A stretch of DNA of 43,597 nt. It comes from S010-25 sp964466455 (GTDB lineage: Bacteria > Pseudomonadota > Gammaproteobacteria > SZUA-229). The stretch covers positions 1 through 43,597 of the forward strand of contig CAYXNL010000016.1 in NCBI GenBank assembly GCA_964466455.1, read 5' to 3'. Of the stretch, positions 24,327 through 32,962 are shown piece by piece (position 1 is the first letter of the stretch; every line of letters starts with the position of its first letter). Below the pieces are notes generated by a model that saw nothing but the letters and a program-made list of their open reading frames with translations, searched no databases and was not told the origin of the DNA. Both the position numbers and the translations under genes were made by a program.

Positions 24327-25184
24327 ATGCAGCAGATTCTCAACAGACTTCACGCAAACCGGTGGGTCGTTATGGGGATTCTCAATGTCACCCCCGACTC
24401 CTTTTCGGATGGTGGCCACTTTGATCATCTCGATAAAGCTGTTGCGCATGCCCTGGCAATGGAAAAAGCGGGTGCAAATATTCTTGATATTGGTGGTGAA
24501 TCAACCCGTCCTGGTGCCCAACTGGTGGCGGTTGAAGATGAAATAAACCGTGTTGTTCCAGTTATTACTGCAATTCGCCGCCAATCTGCTATACCCATTT
24601 CTATTGATACCAGCAAACCAGCAGTGATGTGTGCGGCGGTTGCTGCGGGTGCGGACATGATTAATGATGTCAATGCGCTGCAGGCGGATGGCGCCTTGCA
24701 GACATGTGCTGATCTCGCTGTTCCTGTATGTTTAATGCATAAACAGGGTGATCCGCAAACCATGCAGGTAAATCCGCATTATGAAAATACGCTGGTGGAC
24801 GTGCAGACTTTTTTACGCAGTAGAATTCGCGCCTGTCTGCATGTAGGCATACCGCAAGCCTGTATCAGCATTGATCCGGGGTTTGGTTTTGGTAAACGTC
24901 TGCATGATAACCTGCAGTTACTGGCGCATATCGACGCACTGGTAGCACTGCCTTATCCGGTGCTGGTTGGTGTGTCGCGTAAAAGTATGTTTGGCACTCT
25001 GCTGGATCTACCCGTGGGACAGAGAATGTGCAGCAGTGTTGCCGCTGCCGTGCTGGCCTATGAACGCGGTGCGCGCTTTTTCAGAGTGCATGATGTTAAA
25101 GAGACGGTGGATGCGCTCAGACTTTGTGAAGCGATAGAAACGGTTGGTAAGGTGCCGATCCCCATTAAGGATGCTGTTGAGTAA
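24327..25184 (+). CDS. folP: Dihydropteroate synthase
   Basis: Joins p-aminobenzoate to the pterin diphosphate in folate synthesis; the sulfonamide target. Seen: GILNVTPDSFSDGG (17-30), DIGGESTRPGA, the central PISIDTSKPAV, DPGFGFGKRLHDN and VGVSRKSMFG, all TIM-barrel active-site loops of the family. Length 285 (E. coli 282). It lies between ftsH and glmM, the widely conserved order. The start ATG at 24327 is preceded by TAAGGTAAAC about 10 bases upstream, a weak ribosome binding site. Confidence 0.97.
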   Translation: MQQILNRLHANRWVVMGILNVTPDSFSDGGHFDHLDKAVAHALAMEKAGANILDIGGESTRPGAQLVAVEDEINRVVPVITAIRRQSAIPISIDTSKPAVMCAAVAAGADMINDVNALQADGALQTCADLAVPVCLMHKQGDPQTMQVNPHYENTLVDVQTFLRSRIRACLHVGIPQACISIDPGFGFGKRLHDNLQLLAHIDALVALPYPVLVGVSRKSMFGTLLDLPVGQRMCSSVAAAVLAYERGARFFRVHDVKETVDALRLCEAIETVGKVPIPIKDAVE

Positions 25185-25211
25185 AAAAATTATTGAGGTT
25201 GTCAGGGTATT

Positions 25212-26561
25212 ATGAGTAAAAAATATTTTGGTACAGACGGAATTCGGGGAAAAGTCGGTAGTGGGTTAATGAGCCCGGAATCTGTATTGAAACTCGGCTG
25301 GGCCGTGGGCTGTGTACTGGCATCTGATAGTAGCCGTAGTGAAGGCAATAATCTGGTGGTGATTGGAAAAGACACCCGCATATCGGGCTATATGTTTGAG
25401 TCTGCACTGGAAGCGGGGCTATCGGCAGCGGGAGTGGATATCCATTTGCTGGGGCCAATGCCAACGCCGGGAATCGCTTATTTAACGCGTACTTTACGTG
25501 CGTCCGCCGGTGTGGTTATCAGTGCTTCGCATAACCCGTATTATGATAACGGGCTAAAATTTTTCTCTCCACAGGGAACAAAGCTTGATGATGAGGTTGA
25601 ACTTGCCATAGAAGCGAAGTTTGATTCGCCAATGGAAATTGTTGATCCGGCAAACCTGGGCAAAGCCAGCCGTGTTATTGATGCACAGGGGCGTTATATT
25701 GAAGCCTGTAAAGCGACTATACCGATTGGAGTCAGGCTGAATGGTTTAAAGGTTGTTGTCGATTGCGCGCACGGAGCAACTTATGATATCGGGCCGAAAG
25801 TATTTGCTGAATTAGGGGCACAGGTCATCACCATGGGGCACGAACCTGATGGGCTGAATATTAACCATGAATGTGGATCTACCCAGCCGTCGGGTTTGGT
25901 CAAGCGGGTACTGATTGAAGAAGCGGATCTTGGTATTGCCTTTGATGGTGATGGTGATCGGGTAGTGATGGTTGATCACAAAGGTGAAATTGTAGATGGT
26001 GATGAGTTACTTTATATCATCGCCCGTTCGCGTCAGCAAAGTGGTGCACAGATTCACGGTGTTGTCGGTACGCTGATGTCGAATATGGGGATGGAAATTG
26101 CAGTAAAGGCAATGGGGCTGGAATTTGTGCGCAGCCAGGTAGGTGACCGCTATGTGCTTGAAGCGATGCGGCAGCAACACTGGCCCCTTGGTGGGGAATC
26201 TTCAGGGCATATTATCTGCCTTGATCGCACTACCACCGGTGATGGTATTGTTTCCGCCTTGCAGGTACTGGCGTATCTGGTTGAAGTAGGGAGCTGTCTG
26301 TATGAAGCAAAATCAGGCATGTCCAAGTTCCCGCAGGAAATGATTAATGTTCCTCTGCGCGATGGTTCTAATCCAATGCAGTCAGCGCAGGTGCAGCGGG
26401 TAGTACAGGCTGCTGAGCAAGCGTTGAACGGACGTGGTCGGGTATTATTGAGACCATCGGGCACTGAACCACTGGTGCGTGTTATGGTCGAAGGCGAGGA
26501 TGAGGTACTGGTCAAAAAACTCAGTCGACAGATTGCTGATTGCGTTACACAGGCGGCCTGA
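25212..26561 (+). CDS. glmM: Phosphoglucosamine mutase
   Basis: Converts glucosamine-6-phosphate to glucosamine-1-phosphate for UDP-GlcNAc, hence peptidoglycan and LPS. N-terminal KKYFGTDGIRG, phosphoserine loop SASHNP with catalytic Ser106, the magnesium loop DGDGDR, the sugar-binding GGESSGH and the C-terminal phosphate-binding RPSGTEPLVRVMVEG are all present. Length 449 (E. coli 445). It is 27 bp after folP, in the same operon. Confidence 0.98.
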   Translation: MSKKYFGTDGIRGKVGSGLMSPESVLKLGWAVGCVLASDSSRSEGNNLVVIGKDTRISGYMFESALEAGLSAAGVDIHLLGPMPTPGIAYLTRTLRASAGVVISASHNPYYDNGLKFFSPQGTKLDDEVELAIEAKFDSPMEIVDPANLGKASRVIDAQGRYIEACKATIPIGVRLNGLKVVVDCAHGATYDIGPKVFAELGAQVITMGHEPDGLNINHECGSTQPSGLVKRVLIEEADLGIAFDGDGDRVVMVDHKGEIVDGDELLYIIARSRQQSGAQIHGVVGTLMSNMGMEIAVKAMGLEFVRSQVGDRYVLEAMRQQHWPLGGESSGHIICLDRTTTGDGIVSALQVLAYLVEVGSCLYEAKSGMSKFPQEMINVPLRDGSNPMQSAQVQRVVQAAEQALNGRGRVLLRPSGTEPLVRVMVEGEDEVLVKKLSRQIADCVTQAA

Positions 26562-26661
26562 AACTTGTAACTGATAATCTGAAAGAGCATAATTGCGCTG
26601 TGACGGATAGTTTTTTATCAGACGTTCGTATTTAGATATTATTTATTGCCCCATATATTGA

Positions 26662-26699
26662 TTAATAGAGGTGCTCATTAGCTAAATCGCCTCTATTAA
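26662..26699. other. Perfect 10-bp inverted repeat upstream of tpiA
   Basis: TTAATAGAGG (26662-26671) and CCTCTATTAA (26690-26699) with an 18-bp loop. No T-run follows on either strand. It lies 60 bp before tpiA in a 200-bp spacer with no ORF. It may be a 3' hairpin of glmM or an operator. Confidence 0.45.
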
Positions 26700-26764
26700 C
26701 ATTGATTTATTCACTGTTGGCAGGTATCCTTCTCACCCTTTAAAAGTATAGGTGGAGAATGTCA

Positions 26765-27517
26765 ATGCGTCAGGTGATGGTAGCCGGCAACTGGAAAATG
26801 AATGGCACCAGTGAATCGGTCAGAGAATTGATGACAGGTATCAAACAGGGGATGGCAACAGTAAATACTGCCGAAGTTGTTGTCTGTCCGCCTGCGATAT
26901 ATATTCCCCGTGTCTGTGGTAGTGTCGATGGCACCACAATCAAGGTTGGATCACAAAATATTTGCGATCAGGATAAAGGTGCATTTACCGGTGAAATTTC
27001 TGGTGAGATGCTCAAAGATGTGGGTTGTGAATATGCCATTATCGGACATTCTGAACGGCGTTCACTTTACGGTGAAACCGACGCGCTGGTTGCCAGACGT
27101 TTTGCCGCTGCCCGCCGCAATGGAATTAAACCCATTCTCTGTATTGGTGAAACGTTGCAGGAACGTGATGCAGGAGAAACTAATAATGTCTGTGCCCGTC
27201 AGATTGATGCAGTTATTAACCTGGAAGGCGTTGAAGCACTGGCGGATGGGGTCATTGCTTATGAGCCGATATGGGCCATTGGCACAGGTAAAACGGCTAC
27301 ACCAGAGCAGGCGCAGAAAATTCATGCCTTTATTCGTGGAAAAATTGCGGCATTAAACACTACGGTCGCGGAAGGGTTGCGTATTTTGTATGGTGGCAGT
27401 ATGAATCCGGCTAATGCAGCAGAATTAATGACACAAATGGATATTGACGGTGGACTGATTGGCGGTGCATCATTACAGGCAGATGATTTTCTTCGTATCT
27501 GCCAGATAGCAGGTTAG
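26765..27517 (+). CDS. tpiA: Triosephosphate isomerase
   Basis: Interconverts dihydroxyacetone phosphate and glyceraldehyde-3-phosphate. The catalytic residues are Lys11 (NWKMNG), His95 (GHSERR) and Glu167 (YEPIWAIGTG); the phosphate-binding LYGGSMNP and GGLIGGASL loops are intact. Two in-frame ATGs exist, at 26759 and 26765. I prefer 26765 because GGAG (26754-26757) stands seven bases before it but only one base before the other. The length is then 250 residues. It is followed directly by secG. Confidence 0.97.
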   Translation: MRQVMVAGNWKMNGTSESVRELMTGIKQGMATVNTAEVVVCPPAIYIPRVCGSVDGTTIKVGSQNICDQDKGAFTGEISGEMLKDVGCEYAIIGHSERRSLYGETDALVARRFAAARRNGIKPILCIGETLQERDAGETNNVCARQIDAVINLEGVEALADGVIAYEPIWAIGTGKTATPEQAQKIHAFIRGKIAALNTTVAEGLRILYGGSMNPANAAELMTQMDIDGGLIGGASLQADDFLRICQIAG

Positions 27518-27523
27518 GCAAAT

Positions 27524-28018
27524 ATGAATATAGCACTACTGATTCTTCACGTTATTCTTTCGCTGGGCATTATTACACTGGTTTTACTCCAGAAAGGTGA
27601 TGGCGCAAGTGCTGGTGCGGCATTTGGTGGCGGTGGTTCCGGTAGTGTTTTTGGCGCCAGAGGTTCCTCTAATTTTTTAAGTAAAACTACGGCAGTTCTG
27701 GCCACCGGGTTTTTTCTTAACAGCATCGCTCTGGCCTATCTTGCTGGTCATCGAGGAGTCACTACAGACAGCATTATGGATTCACTGTTGAGACCGAAGC
27801 ACGTAGTAGTCACTCCAGCAGTTGTAAAGAAAAAAACACCAGCAAAGAAACAGGATACTGATATTATTCCGGCTCCTGCTCCTGATCTAACGAAAGTGAA
27901 ACCGGCAGCGGCAGTAAAAACTGTCAATAAGGCTGGAAGTAAAACACATCTTGACAAGGCTCGTAATACTCCATCAACGGGTGTTATTCCGCCAGCAGAT
28001 GGTGCGACAAAGAAATAG
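27524..28018 (+). CDS. secG: Protein translocase subunit SecG
   Basis: Auxiliary subunit of the SecYEG channel. Two transmembrane helices (about 2-22 and 52-74) enclose the conserved cytosolic loop VLLQKGDGASAGAAFGGGGSGSVFGARGSSNF. The product has 164 residues against about 110 in E. coli; the extra part (about 85-164) is a Lys/Ala/Pro-rich low-complexity tail with KKKTPAKK and repeated Pro-Ala. It begins six bases after the tpiA stop and precedes tRNA-Leu, the usual tpiA-secG-tRNA-Leu-nuo order. Confidence 0.94.
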   Translation: MNIALLILHVILSLGIITLVLLQKGDGASAGAAFGGGGSGSVFGARGSSNFLSKTTAVLATGFFLNSIALAYLAGHRGVTTDSIMDSLLRPKHVVVTPAVVKKKTPAKKQDTDIIPAPAPDLTKVKPAAAVKTVNKAGSKTHLDKARNTPSTGVIPPADGATKK

Positions 28019-28041
28019 CAGTATTTCTACTGTCTGAATTT

Positions 28042-28126
28042 GCCGATGTGGTGAAATTGGTAGACACGCTACCTTGAGGGGGTAGTGGCGTAAGCCGTGC
28101 CGGTTCGACTCCGGCCATCGGCACCA
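28042..28126 (+). tRNA. tRNA-Leu (anticodon GAG)
   Basis: An 85-nt class II tRNA with the long variable arm (GTGGCGTAAGCCGTG region). Acceptor GCCGATG pairs with CATCGGC, the anticodon loop of ACCTTGAGGGGGT carries GAG, the T arm is GGTTCGACTCC, and CCA is encoded. It is located between secG and nuoA, as in many proteobacteria. Confidence 0.96.
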
Positions 28127-28254
28127 TTAAAAACAGGTGCGTCCATAGCAGGTACAATATAACAATTTACCAGAGAAATAAAACAGGTCTGTTTATTACA
28201 TTGCATATAGTCGGTTAATGTAGCAGGGTTTAACAAAACCGAAAGGGTCGGGAA

Positions 28255-28614
28255 ATGCTCGAAAATTATTTACCAGTTCTTATCTTTCTTGCCGTTGGCT
28301 CAATGGTAGGGATAGGTGCGATGTTCATGGGCGGTTTTATGTTAGCCCCATCGCGCCCCGATAAAGCAAAAAATTCTCCCTATGAATGTGGCTTTGAGCC
28401 CTTTGAAGATGCGCGCATGAAATTTGATGTGCGTTACTATCTGGTTGCTATTCTCTTTATTATTTTCGATCTGGAAATTGCATTTCTTTTCCCCTGGGCA
28501 GTTGCCCTGAGTAAAATCGGTCTGTTTGGCATACTGTCCATGGCAATTTTTCTGGGGATACTGGTGATCGGTTTTATTTATGAGTGGAAAAAAGGAGCGC
28601 TGGAATGGGAATAG
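28255..28614 (+). CDS. nuoA: NADH-quinone oxidoreductase subunit A
   Basis: Membrane subunit at the interface with the peripheral arm of complex I. 119 residues with three transmembrane helices (about 6-28, 63-83, 88-110). The conserved loop KNSPYECGFEPFEDARMKFDVRYY, with its quinone-site cysteine, is present. It is the first gene of the nuoA-N operon. The 128 bp before it, after tRNA-Leu, must contain the promoter unless the tRNA transcript reads through; I see no convincing hexamers. Its last bases overlap the nuoB start. Confidence 0.97.
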   Translation: MLENYLPVLIFLAVGSMVGIGAMFMGGFMLAPSRPDKAKNSPYECGFEPFEDARMKFDVRYYLVAILFIIFDLEIAFLFPWAVALSKIGLFGILSMAIFLGILVIGFIYEWKKGALEWE

Positions 28615-29114
28615 AGGGTGTTTTTGAAAAAGGTTTTGTTACTACCTCGGCCGACAAGCTGATTAACTGGGCGCGTACCGGTTCGATGTGGCCGGTAACC
28701 TTCGGTCTGGCATGTTGCGCGGTGGAAATGATGCAGGCGGGTGCATCGCGCTATGATCTTGACCGTTTTGGTATTCTCTTTCGCCCCAGTCCGCGTCAGT
28801 CGGATGTGATGATCGTGGCGGGTACTCTGTGTAATAAAATGGCACCGGCGCTGCGCAGGGTTTACGACCAGATGGCTGAACCACGCTGGGTAATTTCGAT
28901 GGGTTCCTGTGCAAATGGAGGCGGCTATTACCACTATTCTTACTCGGTAGTTCGCGGCTGTGATCGAATTATACCCGTTGATATCTATGTGCCGGGCTGT
29001 CCGCCAACAGCAGAAGCTCTGCTCTATGGTATTTTGCAGTTACAGAATAAAATTCGTCGTACAAGTACTATTGCCCGCTTGCCTGATGATGAACAGGTGG
29101 CGGCAAAGGTATAG
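28605..29114 (+). CDS. nuoB: NADH-quinone oxidoreductase subunit B
   Basis: Carries the terminal iron-sulfur cluster N2 that reduces quinone. The ligands Cys37, Cys38 (LACCAVEMM), Cys102 (GSCANGGG) and Cys132 (PGCPPTAEAL) are all present. The start at 28605 (MGIEGVFEKGF) is preferred over an in-frame ATG at 28584, because AAAGGAG stands at proper distance and the peptide matches the family. It overlaps the nuoA stop. 169 residues. Confidence 0.98.
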   Translation: MGIEGVFEKGFVTTSADKLINWARTGSMWPVTFGLACCAVEMMQAGASRYDLDRFGILFRPSPRQSDVMIVAGTLCNKMAPALRRVYDQMAEPRWVISMGSCANGGGYYHYSYSVVRGCDRIIPVDIYVPGCPPTAEALLYGILQLQNKIRRTSTIARLPDDEQVAAKV

Positions 29115-29124
29115 GCAGATTTGT

Positions 29125-29859
29125 ATGAATGTTGAAAAATTATCCAGTGCTCTAGCCCGTACTTTTTCATCGAAATTACTGTCCAATGTAGTTTCGCATA
29201 AAGAAGTTACTATTGAAGTTTCAGCCGGTGAATTGCTGACGGTTATGCAAACCCTGCGTGATGATCCGGTTTTTCAATTTGAACAGATGATTGATCTTTG
29301 TGGGGTCGATTATTCAACTTATGGAAACGTGGAATGGGAAACGCAATCGGTAACTTCTACCGGGTTCAGTCGCGCCGTGGAAGCGTCAACCGGTGCCCGG
29401 TTACATTTTGGTGATGAGCAGGAATACCGCAATCATGATCGACCCCGTTTTGCCACGGTCTACCATTTGTTATCGCTTCATTATAACCACCGCCTGCGGG
29501 TACGGGTATATTGTGACGATGAGTCGTTGCCTGTGGTGCCTTCGGTTAATGCGATATGGCCATCGGCAAACTGGTTTGAACGTGAAGCCTTTGATCTGTT
29601 CGGTATTGTCTTTGAAGGGCATCCGGATTTACGCCGGATACTTACCGATTATGGCTTTGTTGGCCATCCTTTCAGAAAAGATTTCCCACTCATTGGTCAT
29701 GTCGAGATGAAATATGATGAGCAGCAAAAGCGAGTCATTTATCAACCGGTGAGTATTGAACCTCGCGTCCTTGTGCCACGGGTGATTCGCGACGATGCAC
29801 GTTACGAAACAGTTGCCGATCAAAATGAAGCCGACGCAGGGGAGAGTGGTAATGCCTGA
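29125..29859 (+). CDS. nuoC: NADH-quinone oxidoreductase subunit C
   Basis: The 30-kDa-type peripheral subunit that packs against NuoD. 244 residues from the ATG at 29125 (MNVEKLSSALARTF). Conserved: FEQMIDLCGVDY, the ERExFDLFGI motif (FEREAFDLFGIVFEGHPDLRRIL) and GHPFRKDFPL. A segment between about 70 and 105 (WETQSV to RNHDRP) lengthens the first domain relative to the shortest homologues. The open frame extends further upstream into nuoB without a family match. The gene is separate from nuoD, unlike the fused nuoCD of E. coli, and its stop overlaps the nuoD start. Confidence 0.97.
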   Translation: MNVEKLSSALARTFSSKLLSNVVSHKEVTIEVSAGELLTVMQTLRDDPVFQFEQMIDLCGVDYSTYGNVEWETQSVTSTGFSRAVEASTGARLHFGDEQEYRNHDRPRFATVYHLLSLHYNHRLRVRVYCDDESLPVVPSVNAIWPSANWFEREAFDLFGIVFEGHPDLRRILTDYGFVGHPFRKDFPLIGHVEMKYDEQQKRVIYQPVSIEPRVLVPRVIRDDARYETVADQNEADAGESGNA

Positions 29860-31105
29860 AATTAGAAATTACACCCTGAACTTTGGCCCGCAACATCCGG
29901 CTGCGCATGGTGTATTGCGCCTGGTTCTGGAAATGGATGGGGAAGTAATCACGCGGGCTGATCCACATGTGGGGTTGTTGCATCGCGGCAGTGAAAAGCT
30001 GGCTGAATCAAAACCGTATAATCAAAGCATAGGCTATATGGATCGTCTGGATTATGTTTCCATGATGTGTAATGAACATGCCTACGTGTTGGCCATGGAA
30101 AAACTGCTGGATATTGAATTGCCGGAACGGGCGCAGTATATCCGGGTGATGTTCGATGAAGTTACCCGTATTTTGAACCATCTGTTATGGATTGGTGCCC
30201 ACGCGCTGGATGTGGGTGCGATGACCATGTTTCTGTATGCTTTTCGTGAACGTGAAGATTTAATGGACTGTTACGAAGCGGTGTCCGGTGCCAGGTTGCA
30301 TGCTACTTATTACCGTCCCGGAGGGGTGGCGCGTGATCTGCCCGATAGTATGCCGAAATATAAAGTTTCCAAATGGCGTAGTGAGCGCAAGGCAGGCAAA
30401 TTAAATGAAAATCGTCAGGGTTCACTGCTCGATTTTCTGGAAGATTTCACGAATCGCTTTCCCCATTATGTGGATGAGTATGAAACCCTGCTGACCGATA
30501 ACCGTATCTGGAAACAGCGCACGGTTGATATTGCCGTGGTCTCACCAGAGCGTGCCAAAGCGCTGGGTTTTACCGGGCCGATGTTACGGGGTTCGGGCAT
30601 TGCCTGGGATCTGCGTAAAAAACAGCCTTATGAAGTGTATGATCGGATGGACTTTGATATTCCGATTGGGACGAATGGCGATTGTTACGACCGTTATCTG
30701 GTGCGTATCGAAGAAATGCGCCAGTCTAACCGTATCATCAAACAGTGTATAGACTGGTTGCGCGTTAATGAAGGCCCGGTACTGCTGGAAGACCATAAAA
30801 TTACGCCGCCAAAACGCGAACAGATGAAAGCGGATATGGAATCGTTGATTCATCACTTCAAATTATTTAGCGAAGGTTTCTGTTTACCTGAAGGCGAGGC
30901 GTATGCTGCGATTGAACACCCCAAGGGAGAGTTCGGTATTTATCTGATTTCCGATGGGGCCAATAAACCGTATCGGTTAAAAATTCGGCCGCCGGGGTTT
31001 GTGCATATTTCCGCTATGGATGAAATGGTACGTGGGCATATGCTGGCTGATGTTGTCGCCGTGATTGGTACTCAGGATATTGTATTCGGTGAGGTGGATC
31101 GTTAA
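29852..31105 (+). CDS. nuoD: NADH-quinone oxidoreductase subunit D
   Basis: The 49-kDa-type subunit forming the quinone pocket with NuoB. 417 residues, the standard length. Seen: NFGPQHPAAHGVLRLVLEMDGE at the start, the pocket residues around HRGSEKL and YMDRLDYVSMM, and the C-terminal RPPGFVHISAMDEMVRGHMLADVVAVIGTQDIVFGEVDR. The ATG at 29852 overlaps the nuoC stop by eight bases. The open frame extends 19 codons further upstream, but those residues do not match the family. Confidence 0.98.
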   Translation: MPEIRNYTLNFGPQHPAAHGVLRLVLEMDGEVITRADPHVGLLHRGSEKLAESKPYNQSIGYMDRLDYVSMMCNEHAYVLAMEKLLDIELPERAQYIRVMFDEVTRILNHLLWIGAHALDVGAMTMFLYAFREREDLMDCYEAVSGARLHATYYRPGGVARDLPDSMPKYKVSKWRSERKAGKLNENRQGSLLDFLEDFTNRFPHYVDEYETLLTDNRIWKQRTVDIAVVSPERAKALGFTGPMLRGSGIAWDLRKKQPYEVYDRMDFDIPIGTNGDCYDRYLVRIEEMRQSNRIIKQCIDWLRVNEGPVLLEDHKITPPKREQMKADMESLIHHFKLFSEGFCLPEGEAYAAIEHPKGEFGIYLISDGANKPYRLKIRPPGFVHISAMDEMVRGHMLADVVAVIGTQDIVFGEVDR

Positions 31106-31600
31106 ATGACAACAGACGTTACACAACTATCACAACATGCGCGTAAGGTCATTGACGAGCTGTTAACGCATTATCCGGCAGAACAGAAGAAGTCGGCACT
31201 ACTGGGCGCACTGAGTGTAGTCCAACATGAAAATAATGGTTTTCTTAACGAAGAATTAATGGCCGTAGTAGCAGATTATCTGGATCTGGCAAAAATTGAA
31301 GTGTATGAAGTTGCCAGCTTTTATTCAATGTATGAATTACAACCGGTGGCGCGCAATAATGTTGCTGTTTGTAGCAATGTTTGCTGCATGTTAATGGGGT
31401 CTCAAAGTATTATTGACCATATTGAAAACAAACTGGGTATCAAGCTGGGTGAGAGTACTAAAGATGGTCGTATCTATCTTAAAAAAGAAGAAGAATGTCT
31501 GGCTGCCTGCACTGGCGGGCCAATGATGCAGGTTAATCATGTTTATTATGAAAATCTTACCCCTGAAAAAGTGGATGAGATTCTTGATGCTCTGGAGTAA
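31106..31600 (+). CDS. nuoE: NADH-quinone oxidoreductase subunit E
   Basis: Thioredoxin-fold subunit holding the [2Fe-2S] cluster N1a. Ligands Cys89 and Cys94 (CSNVCC, with an extra Cys93) and Cys131 and Cys135 (ECLAACTGGPM) are present. 164 residues. The ATG immediately follows the nuoD stop, with GGTGGATCG upstream acting as the ribosome binding site. Confidence 0.97.
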   Translation: MTTDVTQLSQHARKVIDELLTHYPAEQKKSALLGALSVVQHENNGFLNEELMAVVADYLDLAKIEVYEVASFYSMYELQPVARNNVAVCSNVCCMLMGSQSIIDHIENKLGIKLGESTKDGRIYLKKEEECLAACTGGPMMQVNHVYYENLTPEKVDEILDALE

Positions 31601-31608
31601 CGGGTTCT

Positions 31609-32943
31609 ATGTCATCCAATAAGCAAACAAAATCCCGCGCAACCAGGCCGATGATTAATACCGGTAACGAACAGGTCTGTTATGCAACTCTGAAGTTTGA
31701 GGATAGCCCCTGGTCGTATGAGAACTACCTGAAAGTTGGTGGTTATCAGGCATGGCGAAAAATTCTGCAGGAAAAAATTCCACCGGAAGATGTTGTTGCA
31801 GAAGTAAAGAAATCCGGTCTACGCGGTCGAGGTGGAGCAGGGTTTCCCACCGGACTGAAATGGAGTTTTATGCCACGTACTTCCCCGGTACAGAAATATC
31901 TGGTTTGTAACTCGGACGAATCCGAGCCCGGTACCTGTAAGGATAGAGATATTTTACGCTATAACCCACATGCACTGGTGGAAGGTATGGCAATTGGCTG
32001 TTATGCCATGGGTGCCGATGTGGGTTATAACTATATGCGGGGAGAATTTATGGATGAGCCTGCAATACGCTTCAAACAGGCGTTAGAGGAAGCGTATGAA
32101 AAGGGTTTGTTAGGCGAAAACATTCTGGGTTCGGGGATAGATATTATGTTACATGCCTCTCTGGGGGCTGGTGCCTATATTTGCGGAGAAGAAACCGCAT
32201 TACTCAATTCACTGGAAGGTAAACGTGGTCTGCCCCGGTTTAAACCACCCTTTCCAGCTAACTGTGGTTTATACGGTAAACCGACAACCATTAATAATAC
32301 CGAAACCCTTTCATCTATTCCGGCTATTATGCGTAATGGTGGAGAATGGTTTCAGAATCTGGGTGTTCCCGGTAATGGGGGTGTTAAACTGTTTTCTGTT
32401 TCCGGACATGTAAATCGTCCAGGTAGTTTTGAAGTACCAATGGGAACTGCTTTTGCCGATTTACTGGCGCTTGCCGGTGGTGTTAAAGATGGTCATAGAA
32501 TAAAGGCAGTGATACCTGGAGGTTCTTCGGTGCCGGTCGTTCCCGGTAACATAATGATGCAGACCAATATGGACTATGACTCCATTGCAAAAGTTGGCTC
32601 AATGCTGGGTTCAGGTGCAGTCATTGTGATGGATGAAATGACGGATATGGTTCAGATTTTACGTCGGCTTTCCCGCTTCTATTATTCTGAATCCTGTGGT
32701 CAGTGTACGCCCTGTCGTGAAGGCACGGGCTGGCTATATCATATGCTGACCCGCATTGTTGAGGGTAAGGGTACGGTTGCAGACCTGGACAGGCTGGACA
32801 AGGTGGCCAGTAATATTCAGGGCAGAACGATCTGTGCGCTGGGTGATGCCGCTGCGATGCCGGTACGCAGCTTCCTTAAACACTATCGGCACGAATTTGA
32901 ATATTACATTGAACATAAACATAGCATGGTGAAAGCAGCATAG
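31609..32943 (+). CDS. nuoF: NADH-quinone oxidoreductase subunit F
   Basis: NADH dehydrogenase subunit with FMN and cluster N3. The FMN/NADH region GLRGRGGAGFPTGLKWSFMP and the CNSDESEPGTCKDRDI stretch are present. So is GAYICGEETALLNSLEGKRG, and the [4Fe-4S] ligands lie in ESCGQCTPCREG plus a Cys in GRTICALGDAAAMP. 444 residues. It follows nuoE by eight bases. Confidence 0.98.
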   Translation: MSSNKQTKSRATRPMINTGNEQVCYATLKFEDSPWSYENYLKVGGYQAWRKILQEKIPPEDVVAEVKKSGLRGRGGAGFPTGLKWSFMPRTSPVQKYLVCNSDESEPGTCKDRDILRYNPHALVEGMAIGCYAMGADVGYNYMRGEFMDEPAIRFKQALEEAYEKGLLGENILGSGIDIMLHASLGAGAYICGEETALLNSLEGKRGLPRFKPPFPANCGLYGKPTTINNTETLSSIPAIMRNGGEWFQNLGVPGNGGVKLFSVSGHVNRPGSFEVPMGTAFADLLALAGGVKDGHRIKAVIPGGSSVPVVPGNIMMQTNMDYDSIAKVGSMLGSGAVIVMDEMTDMVQILRRLSRFYYSESCGQCTPCREGTGWLYHMLTRIVEGKGTVADLDRLDKVASNIQGRTICALGDAAAMPVRSFLKHYRHEFEYYIEHKHSMVKAA

Positions 32944-32962
32944 GGCTGTAAAAGTAAACAAT

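Noticed and set aside
26150..26590. 146-codon minus-strand ORF across the end of glmM
   Set aside because: Antisense to conserved glmM sequence; no start signal or motif.
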